Source: Roseiarcus sp963726105
GTDB taxonomy: Bacteria > Pseudomonadota > Alphaproteobacteria > Rhizobiales > Beijerinckiaceae
Direction: 5' to 3'
Length of the DNA stretch: 64,000 nucleotides
Assembly: GCA_963726105.1 (NCBI GenBank)
Contig: CAVSBJ010000026.1
Span: 682,001 to 746,000 of the forward strand
Of the stretch, positions 25,625-35,138 are shown piece by piece; the stretch's first letter is position 1, and every line of letters begins with the position of its first letter. The position numbers and the translations under genes are program-made. The notes below the pieces were generated by a model. It was given only the letters and a program-made list of their open reading frames with translations. It had not been told where the DNA came from and ran no database searches.

Positions 25625-26638
25625 GTGACGACCGCGACGCAAACGGTAAAGGCGCGGACGCCGACTCTGGACTCGGGACGGCGCCGGCGGGCGGCGCTGA
25701 CGTTCATTTCGCGCTACGGCACGATCATCGGCCTTTTGGCGATGATCGGTTTCTTCGCGATCAACGCGCCTGGCACGTTTCTGTCGCGGGCGAATTTCCT
25801 CAACATCCTCAGTCAGGCTTCGTTGACCGCCATTATCTCGGCGGGACTGACGTTCACGCTCGTGGTTGGCGAGTTCGATCTCAGCATCGGCAATGTCGCA
25901 AGCTTCATTGGCCTCGTCGTCGCCGGTCTCATGGCCAAGGAGCATTTGCCGATCCCATTGGCCGTCGCGCTCGCGCTTCTGGTCGGAATCGTCATCGGCC
26001 TCGTCAACGGCTTTCTGGTCACGAAGGTCAAAATCAACGCCGTCATCGCGACGATCGGCGTCGGCACCATGCTGACTGGATTGGGCTTCTCTTACAGCGC
26101 CTTTCCGATTGCGATTGGCATCCCGCGCGCGTTCACCGAGATCTCGCTCGGCCGCGCGTTGTTCGGCGTGCCGAATCCGGTGTTCGTCATGGCGGCGCTG
26201 CTCATCGTCATGTGGACGATCCTCAACAAGACCGATCTGGGCCAACGAATGCAGGCGGTCGGCAGCAACATTGAAGCGGCTCGTCTTTCAGGAATTCGCG
26301 TCGATCGGACGAAGATGTTCGCTTTTGCGACGGCAGGGTTTTGCGCGGCTCTGACGGGCGTGCTCTTGACCTCTCTTCTTGGGAGCGGGACGCTCGCTGC
26401 GGCCGACGGCTACCTCCTCGACGCTTTCGCGGCCGTCTTTCTCGGTTCGGCCACCTTGCGAGAAGGTCAGTTTCACATCGCCGGCACTTTGATCGGCGTG
26501 CTGATTCTCGCTGTTGAATTCAACGGCCTCAGCATTTTCGGCGCGCCGACCTACTTCCAGCCGATTTTCAAGGGCGGCGTGCTGGTTCTGGCGGTCGGAT
26601 TGTCATCGCTGGCTCGCCGATACGCCTCGGCGAGCTGA
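25625..26638 (+). CDS. Ribose-type ABC transporter permease
   Basis: A 337-aa inner-membrane permease of the RbsC family (BPD_transp_2) with about eight to ten hydrophobic segments. Signature stretches are GEFDLSIGNVASFIGLV, NGFLVTKVKINAVIATIGVGTML and QAVGSNIEAARLSGIRV. It starts with GTG at 25625 behind TGAGGAGAGAGG, 11 bp after the ATPase gene. It ends the operon. Confidence 0.93.
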   Translation: MTTATQTVKARTPTLDSGRRRRAALTFISRYGTIIGLLAMIGFFAINAPGTFLSRANFLNILSQASLTAIISAGLTFTLVVGEFDLSIGNVASFIGLVVAGLMAKEHLPIPLAVALALLVGIVIGLVNGFLVTKVKINAVIATIGVGTMLTGLGFSYSAFPIAIGIPRAFTEISLGRALFGVPNPVFVMAALLIVMWTILNKTDLGQRMQAVGSNIEAARLSGIRVDRTKMFAFATAGFCAALTGVLLTSLLGSGTLAAADGYLLDAFAAVFLGSATLREGQFHIAGTLIGVLILAVEFNGLSIFGAPTYFQPIFKGGVLVLAVGLSSLARRYASAS

Positions 26639-26763
26639 GGCGCCGGACGGGGGGCCTTATTACGTTTCGATCTGGTCACGATGTCGCCTAATACCGACAT
26701 AGTGAAAGCGTTTGGACGGAGTGAAGCCGCGGCGGCTTGTGTGAAGCGCGTAGGAGGCGCCCA

Positions 26764-27027
26764 ATGAGACGAATAAGGTGTCTGGGGATCGCGCTTGGCG
26801 CGGCGCTGGCTGGCCCCCTCGCCGGATGCCAAACGGAGAGTCGAAACATTCCCGTCATGACGGTCCAGCAGGCAAATCGGCTTCCCGCAAGCCAGGTGCC
26901 GAGGATGTTCCGAGACCCGAGCAACCCGTACGGCTACCCTTACGATGTTCACGAGACGGACGGACTGAGCCGCAATCCAGACGATTGCGACCGTTGGGGC
27001 TGCATCGACGTCGGCGGCAACATGTGA
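26764..27027 (+). CDS. Small lipoprotein of a three-copy TDGLSRNP family (copy 1)
   Basis: An 87-aa predicted lipoprotein. The signal ends in a lipobox PLAGC (Cys22). The mature part has NIPVMTVQQANRLP, PRMFRDPSNPYGYPYDVHE and a conserved end TDGLSRNPDDCDRWGCID with two Cys four residues apart. The same motif ends the genes at 31705-31982 and 45026-45289. AGGAGG precedes ATG 26764. It is convergent with an outer-membrane barrel gene (27308-28312). The function is unknown; the two Cys suggest a disulfide. Confidence 0.75.
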   Translation: MRRIRCLGIALGAALAGPLAGCQTESRNIPVMTVQQANRLPASQVPRMFRDPSNPYGYPYDVHETDGLSRNPDDCDRWGCIDVGGNM

Positions 27028-27307
27028 CGCGCGACTGCAGCCGCGAGAACGCACTTGCGCCGTGGCGGCGGCTTCCGTCGATGACGTGCCGCGTTGTCGA
27101 CGATTGGCCCGGTTGGCGTCCGCTCCACGCGGCCAACGTCCGAACCTTTCACGCTCTATGTGAGCGTCGACGCCCGAGATGGCTGTTGTCGCTAAACAAC
27201 ATCATCAGTTCGTCATTGCCCTTAAGACGTCCGAACCGGCGCCTGCTGGAGGGCTGGTCGCTCGTCGACACGGTCGAAGCAGGCGTCGATCTCCTTTCGA
27301 TAAGGGA

Positions 27308-28312
27308 TTAGAAGGTGATCCGCGCCGTGGCGACGAAATTGTTTTTGACGACCGGATTTGCCGTCACGGCCATCTGATACCCGGCGCCGATGATCAGGTT
27401 GATCGGGCGGGTCGCGGTGTCCTGGCCGATCTTGAAGCGCCCCAATATGACGCCCGGAGTGATCAAGACTTGGTTGAGGCCCACATGCTCGCCATTCGGC
27501 CAGTATTGGTAGTTGACCTCAACTTCCGGCCAGAAATATTGCATGAAATGATACTGGAAGGCGGTGTTCCAGAGTATCGGATCACCGAAGGCTTGCCTGT
27601 TCATTTCGGGCGTTTCTCCGGTTGAACCGTGCCCCTGGACGGGAATCTGCACGCTGAGCGTCGACTGGATATCGAAATCGCCCCAGCCCTTGCCTGCAGC
27701 GATTGTCGGCTGGGCGGTCAGAACATGGTTTGAAATCTTCCCTTCCGTGTTCAAGGCTTCCGTCATCTGAAAGAAGCCGGTGACGATGTAATCGCCGTTG
27801 TCCTTGTTGGCGGAAAGGAAGCGGTATTTGGCGAGGAACAGCGGGTAATCGCCCCAGCCCCACGCATCCCCCTTGGGGCCGCTGGCGGTCGCGTAGGGCG
27901 GCGCCGCCACAATGAACTCGAGGTTATAGGCGGGGATAAACTCGACCCTGAAGCCGCCTGGCCCGCCGTAATTGTCGATGCGCTGGCCGTTCCCCTGGCT
28001 TCCGGTCCCGTTTTGCTGGCCATAGAAATCGGCCCGTAACTCTTGTTCGAGGCGCGGCGTAACGGTCACGAGCGGCGTCATCCAATTTGGTTGGGCCGCT
28101 TGCGTGGCCGAAACCATGTCGAGCCAAGATTCGACAGCTGGGGGCGGATTGAAATTGAGGGGCCCGTTCGCCGGCGGCGACACGGCTGGAAGCACGATCG
28201 CCGGTTGCGCGTTCTGAGCGTGTGCGCCCAGCGGCGCCAGCGCGATTACCGCCCCCAGCCCCAGCCATCGAATCTTCAGTCGATTTTGGCGATTCTGCGT
28301 TTCGCTCTTCAT
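27308..28312 (-). CDS. Outer-membrane beta-barrel protein of unknown substrate
   Basis: A 334-aa exported protein. The signal peptide (LGLGAVIALAPLGAHAQ) is followed by a Pro-rich segment, then alternating aromatic strands (WGWGDYPLFLAKYRF, YHFMQYFWPEVEVNYQYWPNGEH) and a final ARITF, where the terminal Phe marks an outer-membrane barrel. It resembles the transporter/MetA-pathway group of barrels rather than classical porins. ATG 28312 is preferred over TTG 28330 because AGGAGGGG lies just upstream. Confidence 0.75.
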   Translation of the reverse strand: MKSETQNRQNRLKIRWLGLGAVIALAPLGAHAQNAQPAIVLPAVSPPANGPLNFNPPPAVESWLDMVSATQAAQPNWMTPLVTVTPRLEQELRADFYGQQNGTGSQGNGQRIDNYGGPGGFRVEFIPAYNLEFIVAAPPYATASGPKGDAWGWGDYPLFLAKYRFLSANKDNGDYIVTGFFQMTEALNTEGKISNHVLTAQPTIAAGKGWGDFDIQSTLSVQIPVQGHGSTGETPEMNRQAFGDPILWNTAFQYHFMQYFWPEVEVNYQYWPNGEHVGLNQVLITPGVILGRFKIGQDTATRPINLIIGAGYQMAVTANPVVKNNFVATARITF

Positions 28313-28706
28313 GCGCCCCTCCTGTCGCAAATATCAGCATCCCAGCGCTGTATTCGCCGTGATATTTCGATCAGGGTCGGTTGGGTGTTGTCAATAGCGC
28401 GTTGTGCGGTTTTCGCGTTCGCCGGACTGTGTGACATCGTGGCAACAGACGCGGATAATGGCGATGGGTGTACGGCGCCCCCGAGTTGCGCCGCGTCCGC
28501 CAAGAACACGCCGGACGCGGTTGAAGGTCTTCGGAACGTGGCCGCCTCGCCTAGAGGGCGAAACCAAACGGGGTCGTAACGCACTGAAAACATGAGGGGC
28601 GCGAAACTAAAAGGAAACTGAAACTGAGGATGCGCGCCCTTGACCGCGCTTCTGCCCGCACGGCGCTGCCGCCTAAAAGGAGCCAATTCCACCCCTCGCC
28701 AACGCT
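28313..28706. other. 394-bp intergenic region
   Basis: Lies between the start of the barrel gene (28312) and the end of the porin gene (28707). No supportable gene, clear terminator or promoter was recognised. It should hold the promoter of the barrel gene. Confidence 0.4.
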
Positions 28707-30158
28707 CTAGAAGTCCACCCGCACGCCAATCGTCGGCGCGAAGTTCGTGCGGTAAAGGTAGCCGCTCGCCAAGCCACCGGTGACTTGCGACCACAAGAAG
28801 CCGCCGTAAGTCTCGACGCGCTTTGCGGGGCGATAACTGATCATAGCGGAGAAAGCATTGAGCGCGCCGCCGCAGCTTGACGCTGAGAGGCCCCCGTCCG
28901 TGCAAGGGCTCGTATTGTAATCGTTCTGATAGTAATGATAATACGCGCCGGCGATGTCGAGGTTGTCCGACACCGAATATTTCAGGCCGGTCCAGAATAC
29001 CCTCAAGATCTTGTGCTCGGTATAGGCCGCCGAGTTCACGAAGCCGGCTGGGACAGGATAATTGCCGATCGCGGTGAAGCCGTCAGTGTAGGCGTCGCTC
29101 GGGTTGGCGAAGAGAATGTATTCCCAACCAGCGTAGATCGCCGCCTTGTCGAATTCGTATCTCGCCGCCGCCATCCCGCTGGCCTTGTCGGAAAGTGTGG
29201 CTTTGAGACCATTCAAAGGCACGCCGGGGGGAAGGGGATATTGGCCGAAGTTGGACAGAGAAACCGCGTCTTTCACCTTCTGGCCTACGAGGTCCAATGT
29301 GAGGGGACCGAAACGCCCTTCGACTTCGGTCGAGAACGCGCCGTTTGAACCATTGCCTTGGTCGAAGCCGCCGAACTGATAGAGCGCCGCGAAGCGGAGC
29401 GGACCGGCGCCAACGTCGTATTTCACCGACGTGTTGTAGCGGGCGTTCTCGGTGTCTCCCCCTCCGCCGGCGATGTTCGAGACGCCGATCACCGAGAACG
29501 CTGGCGCCGCGCCCATGGCGTCGTAGTCGCCAAGACCCTGTAAAATCAGGGAGTTCTGCCGGCCGGCGGTCAGCGCGCCGAAGGTCGGGTGGCTGAAGCC
29601 GGCGTAAGCCTCGGTATTGAACAGCTGACCGGCGCGACTCGAATCGCCGTTTGCGGTTTGCTGACCAAGCGGCGTCGTATTGTTTTGGACCAGCGACTTC
29701 GGCCCGTTAGCCCGCTGCAATGTGAAGGGATCAAAGCCGTTCTCGAACTTGAAGATGAGCGACAAGTCAGACGCGATCGGTTCCTTGCCCGTGACGCCGA
29801 CATGCGACTGTCCAAGCCCGTTTGGCACGATCGTATAGCGGGGTTGATTGCTGTTCTTCTTTATTAGCGTGTCAACCCCGTTCGGGTAATTGCCATTGAA
29901 CGCGGCGCCGTGCAACTCGTAGCCCACGCCGTAATCGAACCGTCCGTAGAGCCTGATGCCGTTCCAGGCGAGGGGACAGTCGTCAGGATCAGCAATCAAG
30001 AAGTCATAGAGGCGGCCGAAGCACGGGTTCGGCGCCAGCGGCGCAGGCGGGCTTGACGCTGCCTGCTGTTGGCTTGGCAAATCGGCCGCGCTCGCGCCAT
30101 AGGCCATGAGCGCGGCGGACGCGAAAAGCATCATGACTTGGCAGGATGGCTTGATCAA
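28707..30158 (-). CDS. Outer-membrane porin (Rhizobiales type)
   Basis: A 483-aa porin. The signal peptide (about residues 1-24, ending ASA-ADLP) is followed by the N-terminal pattern CFGRLYDFLIADPDDCPLAWNGIRLYGRFDYGVGYE. Internal family landmarks are GFSHPTFGALTAGRQNS, KYDVGAGPLRFAALYQFGG and MISYRPAKRVETYGG; the C-terminus is GVRVDF with terminal Phe. It is related to the two porins at 41243 and 43361 but is more distant from them than they are from each other. It mediates outer-membrane diffusion of small solutes. Confidence 0.9.
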   Translation of the reverse strand: MIKPSCQVMMLFASAALMAYGASAADLPSQQQAASSPPAPLAPNPCFGRLYDFLIADPDDCPLAWNGIRLYGRFDYGVGYELHGAAFNGNYPNGVDTLIKKNSNQPRYTIVPNGLGQSHVGVTGKEPIASDLSLIFKFENGFDPFTLQRANGPKSLVQNNTTPLGQQTANGDSSRAGQLFNTEAYAGFSHPTFGALTAGRQNSLILQGLGDYDAMGAAPAFSVIGVSNIAGGGGDTENARYNTSVKYDVGAGPLRFAALYQFGGFDQGNGSNGAFSTEVEGRFGPLTLDLVGQKVKDAVSLSNFGQYPLPPGVPLNGLKATLSDKASGMAAARYEFDKAAIYAGWEYILFANPSDAYTDGFTAIGNYPVPAGFVNSAAYTEHKILRVFWTGLKYSVSDNLDIAGAYYHYYQNDYNTSPCTDGGLSASSCGGALNAFSAMISYRPAKRVETYGGFLWSQVTGGLASGYLYRTNFAPTIGVRVDF

Positions 30159-30469
30159 TCGCGCCCAAAACAGAAACTCGTGGCAGCGCGCAGTGTAGCC
30201 GCCGGTGCAAATCCCGCCAGCAATAAGTCAGAGCCGCAAAGGCGCGCGTTCGCCCGTCTTTTTGGCAACGAGCGCGCTCCAAAGGCCGCGCGCGGACCAA
30301 GCCGGCGGTCTGGCGCGTTGCCGTCGACAGCCTCGGCCTTGGCCGTCGGACCAATTTGTGCGACCTGCCCATCCGGCTCGAACACGGCAGCGATGGCGCG
30401 TCAGTTGCTGTCGACGCATCCTGTCTTGGCGCAATCGCGCCTTCAGCAGCATCCGCCGCTGGGAGATCG
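30159..30469. other. 311-bp intergenic region upstream of the porin
   Basis: Between the EamA gene end (30470) and the porin start (30158). No gene or terminator is recognised with confidence. It should contain the porin promoter on the minus strand. Confidence 0.4.
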
Positions 30470-31582
30470 TTAAGCAGCGCCGCGCCGCTTGGGAGGACGA
30501 TCGCCGAGGCAAGTTTGGCCTGGACACTCGGCACAGGCAGGCCCGATGTCATCGTCTTCGAGAGTGGAGCCGAATAGGGAAACGCTGTGTTGGCTTTTCC
30601 GCCACGAAGTGAGCGACAACAGCGCGAGCGGACCCGTTACCAGCGCCGCGCCAACGAAAAACATCGGCTGGAAATTGAATTGCAGGCCCGGGATCCAACG
30701 CGACAGCGGCAGGGTGATTAAAGCGGAGAGCGGTGGCATCAACAGGAAAAACATGGTGACATAGCCATTGTCGTTTTCTGTGGCGGTCAAGGCCATTTGA
30801 TAAAACACCCGTCCCGCGCCGGATGCGGCCAACGTTCCCAAAAGCAACAGCAATATCGCCACCGCCGAGGGCTCGCTGAGGTGCGTTTGTCCGCCAAAAT
30901 CCGAAGCCACAACTGCAACCGGAATCAACACGAGAGACGACACGACAAAATTGGCCGCGATGGCGGCAGGCTCATCAAAGTCCGAGAACCACTTGAAGAC
31001 GAGCGTTCCGCTCAGGGCGAAGAACGCCGGCGCCGGAAGGGCATAGAACCATCGGCTGTGCACGAAACTGTCCATCACGTCCCGCGCCAAAACTTTGCTG
31101 TCGACCTCGATCTGGCTCCAGGCGATCACCATTGCGCCGCAAAAGGCCAAAAGGAAGCAGCCGAAGAAGGCGAGCGGCGGGATGGAGATTTTTCGTCTCG
31201 AGACGATGAAGGCGATCAAGGCCGCCCAAAACGGCGTCAGATTCAACACCGCCGCCGTGATCATCGGGTGAGCGCTGCTCAGCCCGACGTCGTAGAGGCC
31301 CAGCCCGGTGACGCCGACAAGGAATATCATCGCCAGCTTGGGCCAGTTTCTTACGCCGAGGACGATGGCGATGAAGTCGCGTCGGCTGTCCGCCCGCATG
31401 ATCAGGAAGGGGATGGAAAACAGGAGTGCGAATTGCGTGAAGGCCATGAAGTCGAGCGGGCTGAGCGTCCGAGCCGCGAGCGTGGAAAGCGGCGCCTGGA
31501 CAGCCATGAGAATCGCGGTGGCGATCGCGTAAAAGGTCCCAAGGCGATAGTCGATCGGGCGGCTCGGACTCATCTTCTTCAT
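30470..31582 (-). CDS. EamA/DMT-family membrane transporter
   Basis: A roughly 370-aa inner-membrane protein with about ten hydrophobic helices in two EamA repeats. The first runs from FYAIATAILMAVQAPLST, the second begins near WFYALPAPAFFALSGTLVFKWF. It has a hydrophilic C-terminal tail of about 35 residues with three Cys. Such transporters export metabolites or amino acids. The start is uncertain: ATG 31582 is just before the first helix, while ATG 31684 would add 34 residues; neither has a clear ribosome-binding site. Confidence 0.8.
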   Translation of the reverse strand: MKKMSPSRPIDYRLGTFYAIATAILMAVQAPLSTLAARTLSPLDFMAFTQFALLFSIPFLIMRADSRRDFIAIVLGVRNWPKLAMIFLVGVTGLGLYDVGLSSAHPMITAAVLNLTPFWAALIAFIVSRRKISIPPLAFFGCFLLAFCGAMVIAWSQIEVDSKVLARDVMDSFVHSRWFYALPAPAFFALSGTLVFKWFSDFDEPAAIAANFVVSSLVLIPVAVVASDFGGQTHLSEPSAVAILLLLLGTLAASGAGRVFYQMALTATENDNGYVTMFFLLMPPLSALITLPLSRWIPGLQFNFQPMFFVGAALVTGPLALLSLTSWRKSQHSVSLFGSTLEDDDIGPACAECPGQTCLGDRPPKRRGAA

Positions 31583-31704
31583 AATCGGCGCATGCCTTTG
31601 CGCATCGCCCTCTGGCCACTCTCGTTCGCGCGCCGGCCCCGAAGAGGACAAATCGCAAACGCTGGCCTCAACCTCGATCGTCATTGGCGCGCGTGAGCTC
31701 GCGC

Positions 31705-31982
31705 CTAGTTGCTGTCGATGCAACCCCACACGGCGCAGTCATTTGGATTCCGGCTCAAGCCATCCGTTTCGTGGAAGTTGTACGGATACGGGTGTGGCCG
31801 GGCGGAAGGAAACACAGTCGGCCGCTCCGGAACAGCGCCGCGCATGTCGGCGAACTTCTGATGAGCGATGCGCATCTGGTTCGGGGAGGAACGCCGGCGG
31901 CCTGTGACGGAGCGGCGCTTGCGGTCACCAGACCGGCACATAGCACAGCCAAAACGCTCGACGTAAGAATTGTCTTTGTCAT
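31705..31982 (-). pseudogene. Small exported TDGLSRNP-family protein, frameshifted (copy 2)
   Basis: The N-terminus MTKTILTSSVLAVLCAGLVTA...APSQAAGVPP (from 31982) is a signal peptide. The C-terminal NQMRIAHQKFADMRGAVPERP...HETDGLSRNPNDCAVWGCIDSN is in another frame. The frames meet in a run of C on the coding strand near 31883-31889, so one base has been gained or lost. The end is the same motif as copies 1 and 3. Otherwise the sequence is intact, so a homopolymer sequencing error is quite possible. It has a cleavable signal rather than the lipobox of copy 1. Confidence 0.75.
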
Positions 31983-32253
31983 TGGAATCTCTCCATGACA
32001 TTTTTGCGAAGGAGAAACTGTCTTACTTTCAGTCACTTATTGCGTGTACCATAGGTCATAAACCCGGCAGCCTCATGTCGGTTGCGTAAATTATGATTTA
32101 TATATTTGATTTTAACCAGCGAGCGGAAAGCTCTATGCTAGCGATGATTGACTGTCGGCAATAATCGCCGGAACCGCACGAGCATAGCGATAGGTTCGCC
32201 GTGCCAATGCCCGGCAAGTCGCATTGTTCGTTACGCCGGAAAGACTTCGCGGA

Positions 32254-33690
32254 CTATTCCGCGAGATAGGGCGCAAAGCCTGGTTTCGCCTGCGGTTCGA
32301 GCGGCGCCGTCCAGCCCCCGCCGAGCGCGAGCATGAGGCCGATCTCGGCCACAAATTGGCGGGTATGCAACGCGATCGCCTGGCCTTCGGCCTCAAGCGC
32401 GGCGCTTTGCGCCGTGACCACGTCGAGAAAGGAGGCCGCGCCGTCGCGGTAGAGGGTGAGGGACAGATCGGCCGCCTTGCGCGCCGCGACCGCGGCCGTG
32501 GTCGTCTGCTTGTATTCCTCGGCGAGCCATCGCAGGGACGACAATTGGTCCTGGACCTCTTTCATGGCCCGCAACACCGTGGCCCGGTAGTCCTCTGCCG
32601 CTTCGGTGAACTGGGCCTTGGCGATCTGGAGCTCCGCCTGGCGGAGGCCGGCGTCGAACAGCGGGATGTCGATCGAGGGTCCGATGGTTCCGAACAGGTT
32701 ATTCGGATTGAAGAGCCTGAAATTGGTGTCCTGGGTTCCACCAAGCGCGATCAAGGATAACCGAGGAAAGAAATTGGCGCGCGACGCGCCGATCTGTTCG
32801 CTCGCGGCGGCGGTCACCCGCTCGGCCTGGGCGACGTCGGGGCGGCCGCGCAACACGTCGGCAGGCACCGTTCTCGGCGCCTTCGGCAGGGGAAGCCGTG
32901 ATGAGGATCGCGCAACCGAAAATGAGGCCGCGGACTTGCCGACCAGCGCGGCTATGGAAGTCTCCAGGGCCGCGCGATTGAGCGTAAGGTCGGACAATTG
33001 CGCCTCGGCCGAGCTCAGTTGGGTTTGCGCCCTGTCGACGTCGACCGGCGAGGCGATATTCGCAGCGAGCCGGTCCTGAGTGAGCTTCAGGGCCGAGCGA
33101 TAGATGGTGATCGTGTCGGCAAAAAGCTTGGCCTCGTCGTCGAGGCCGCGCAGATTGACGTAGTCGCGCGCCAGTTCTGCGTGCAGTTCGAGCCTGGCGT
33201 CCGCCAGCGCATCCGCGCTGGCCTCGGCATTGGCGTTCGCCGAGTTGACGAGGTCGCGCACCCGCCCCCAGATGTCGATCTCGTACGATGTCTGGGCGGC
33301 GAGGGCGTTGTCTCCGTAATAGGTCGGCTGGTTGGCGGAGCGAAGGGGGCGATTGGCCGACTGCTTGTTGGCCAGGAAGTGCGGAACCCCGTTGATCTGT
33401 GGATACGCGTCGCTCAACGCAGCGTTGGCGCGCGCAACCGCGACGTCATTGGCCGCGACGGCGGCGGCGAGATCCGGGTTCGCCGCATCCACCTGCGCCT
33501 GAAGCTCGTTGAGCGTTCGATCGTCAAAACTGAGCCACCACTCGCCGCTGGCTGGAAGCGTCCCGCCGCGCGCGGGCTCATCCTTGAACTTCGACGGCGT
33601 CGCGACTGAGGGTGGGGCGTAGCGTGGCGCAAAGTCGCACCCGCCGAGCGCGAGAGCGATCGACGCCGCAAGCCACGGCCGCCACTTCAT
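32254..33690 (-). CDS. NodT-type outer-membrane factor of an RND efflux system
   Basis: A 478-aa TolC-like lipoprotein. Lipobox ALGGC (Cys18), then DFAPRYAPPSV and the two OEP repeats with long helices (SYEIDIWGRVRDLVNSANANAEAS, RGRPDVAQAERVTAAASEQIGASRANFFPRLSL). It forms the outer-membrane channel for the RND pump. Its start overlaps the stop of the membrane-fusion gene by 4 bp; it is last in the operon. Confidence 0.93.
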   Translation of the reverse strand: MKWRPWLAASIALALGGCDFAPRYAPPSVATPSKFKDEPARGGTLPASGEWWLSFDDRTLNELQAQVDAANPDLAAAVAANDVAVARANAALSDAYPQINGVPHFLANKQSANRPLRSANQPTYYGDNALAAQTSYEIDIWGRVRDLVNSANANAEASADALADARLELHAELARDYVNLRGLDDEAKLFADTITIYRSALKLTQDRLAANIASPVDVDRAQTQLSSAEAQLSDLTLNRAALETSIAALVGKSAASFSVARSSSRLPLPKAPRTVPADVLRGRPDVAQAERVTAAASEQIGASRANFFPRLSLIALGGTQDTNFRLFNPNNLFGTIGPSIDIPLFDAGLRQAELQIAKAQFTEAAEDYRATVLRAMKEVQDQLSSLRWLAEEYKQTTTAAVAARKAADLSLTLYRDGAASFLDVVTAQSAALEAEGQAIALHTRQFVAEIGLMLALGGGWTAPLEPQAKPGFAPYLAE

Positions 33691-35138
33691 TCCGCGTGGT
33701 CCCGCCCCGTTCGCGCTATCTCGTCAGCGCTCTTTGGATGGTCTTTCGGCTCCCCCGGCGCTTGCGCGGTCGCCCCATGCGTCTTGTCCCCAGCCGCTTC
33801 CATAACCCGAACCTCCTCGCCGTCCCCAATCGAATCGGGCGGATTGGCCACGATACGCTCGTCCGGGCTCACTCCGGCGACTTCGACAGTCGTCCCCAGA
33901 TCGCGCACGATACGCACGTCCTTCAAGACAATACGGCTGTCTGCTCCGACCGTCGCGACTTTCGGCTCGGTATCGCGATAGAGCATCGCGCTGGCCGGAA
34001 TAGTGAAACTGTTGGGGTCAGCGGGAAGCTTAAAGTGAACGCGGGTGAACGCGCCCGGCTGCAGCAAGCCATCCTTGTTGTTGGCGAGAAGCTCGACCAG
34101 CAAGGTGCGGGAATTCTTGGTGATTGCATGCGCCGTCGTGTCGATGGTGGCGTCGAAGGAGCGGCCCGGATACTCTGGCACTTCGAGCGTCGCCTTGGTC
34201 CCGGGCTCGAGGCCAGCCACGTAATTTTCAGGCACCGGGACATAAATCCGCATCTCGTGGACGTCGGCGACGGTGAACAACGGCGGCGTGTTCGCGCCGC
34301 CGTCCGCTCTGACCAGCGACCCGACATCCACGTTGCGGGCCGTCACCACGCCGTCGAACGGCGCCACGATATTGGCGAACGCCTTCTGCGCTTTCAGCCG
34401 GTCGACGTTCGACTGGGCGGCGTCGACCTGGGCGGCTTGCGCACGCTGGTCGCTGTCCTTTTCGTCCGCCGCCTGCTGAGACACCGCCGCCGACGCGCGC
34501 AGCGAATTCCAGCGCGTCGCCGTCACTTTCGCCAGAGCCAAATTCGCTTTAGCCTTGGCAACCTCGCTTTGGGCGACAGCGATACGCTCATCGAGCTCGG
34601 GTGTGTCGACGACCGCGAGCACATCGCCCTGTTTCACCTGGGCGCCGATGTCCTTGCGCCACTCTTGAACATAACCCATAACCTGGCTGTGTATGGCAGC
34701 GTTGTAAAACGCCTCCACATTGCCGGGCAGTACGAGCTCTCGGGCCTCTCCCCCTCGCTTTGGCATGACCACCGCCACCGGTGGAATGGCCTGTTTCTGC
34801 GTCCACTTGTTCAGCTGTTCGTCATCGTGGTGACGTCCGGTTATTCCAAAGTAGGCCGCAGCGATCGCCGCCGCCGCCAGAACCAGCATCGCGAGCCGGG
34901 TTTTGACAGGCCGACCTTCGCCCGGATCAGCCTTGTGTGGATCGGAGTGACTTGGCGATGACCGATCCGACCCTGCGCCCCCTCGGGTTTGCGTCTCCGC
35001 GGTGCGCGCCTCGGACCGATCCGGGCTGGCGTCGCCCTTAGCGTGCGTCTTTGCGGCGGACACCTCGGCCTGATCCGGACTCGTTTCGCCCTGTGTCTGC
35101 CCCCCGGTGGTCCGGGCTTCGGCTTGGTCCTGGCTCAT
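33687..35138 (-). CDS. RND efflux periplasmic adaptor with repeat N-terminus
   Basis: A 483-aa membrane-fusion protein. The first 55 residues are three 18-residue repeats (SQDQAEARTT.., SPDQAEVSAA.., SPDRSEARTA..), cytoplasmic and unusual. A transmembrane anchor follows (about 80-100, LAMLVLAAAAIAAAYFGI), then the lipoyl/coiled-coil region (NAAIHSQVMGYVQEWRKDIGAQVKQGDVLAVVDTPELD) and barrel domains (ANIVAPFDGVVTARNVDVGSLV). It links the pump to the NodT-type channel and overlaps both neighbouring genes by 4 bp. Confidence 0.92.
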   Translation of the reverse strand: MSQDQAEARTTGGQTQGETSPDQAEVSAAKTHAKGDASPDRSEARTAETQTRGGAGSDRSSPSHSDPHKADPGEGRPVKTRLAMLVLAAAAIAAAYFGITGRHHDDEQLNKWTQKQAIPPVAVVMPKRGGEARELVLPGNVEAFYNAAIHSQVMGYVQEWRKDIGAQVKQGDVLAVVDTPELDERIAVAQSEVAKAKANLALAKVTATRWNSLRASAAVSQQAADEKDSDQRAQAAQVDAAQSNVDRLKAQKAFANIVAPFDGVVTARNVDVGSLVRADGGANTPPLFTVADVHEMRIYVPVPENYVAGLEPGTKATLEVPEYPGRSFDATIDTTAHAITKNSRTLLVELLANNKDGLLQPGAFTRVHFKLPADPNSFTIPASAMLYRDTEPKVATVGADSRIVLKDVRIVRDLGTTVEVAGVSPDERIVANPPDSIGDGEEVRVMEAAGDKTHGATAQAPGEPKDHPKSADEIARTGRDHAE

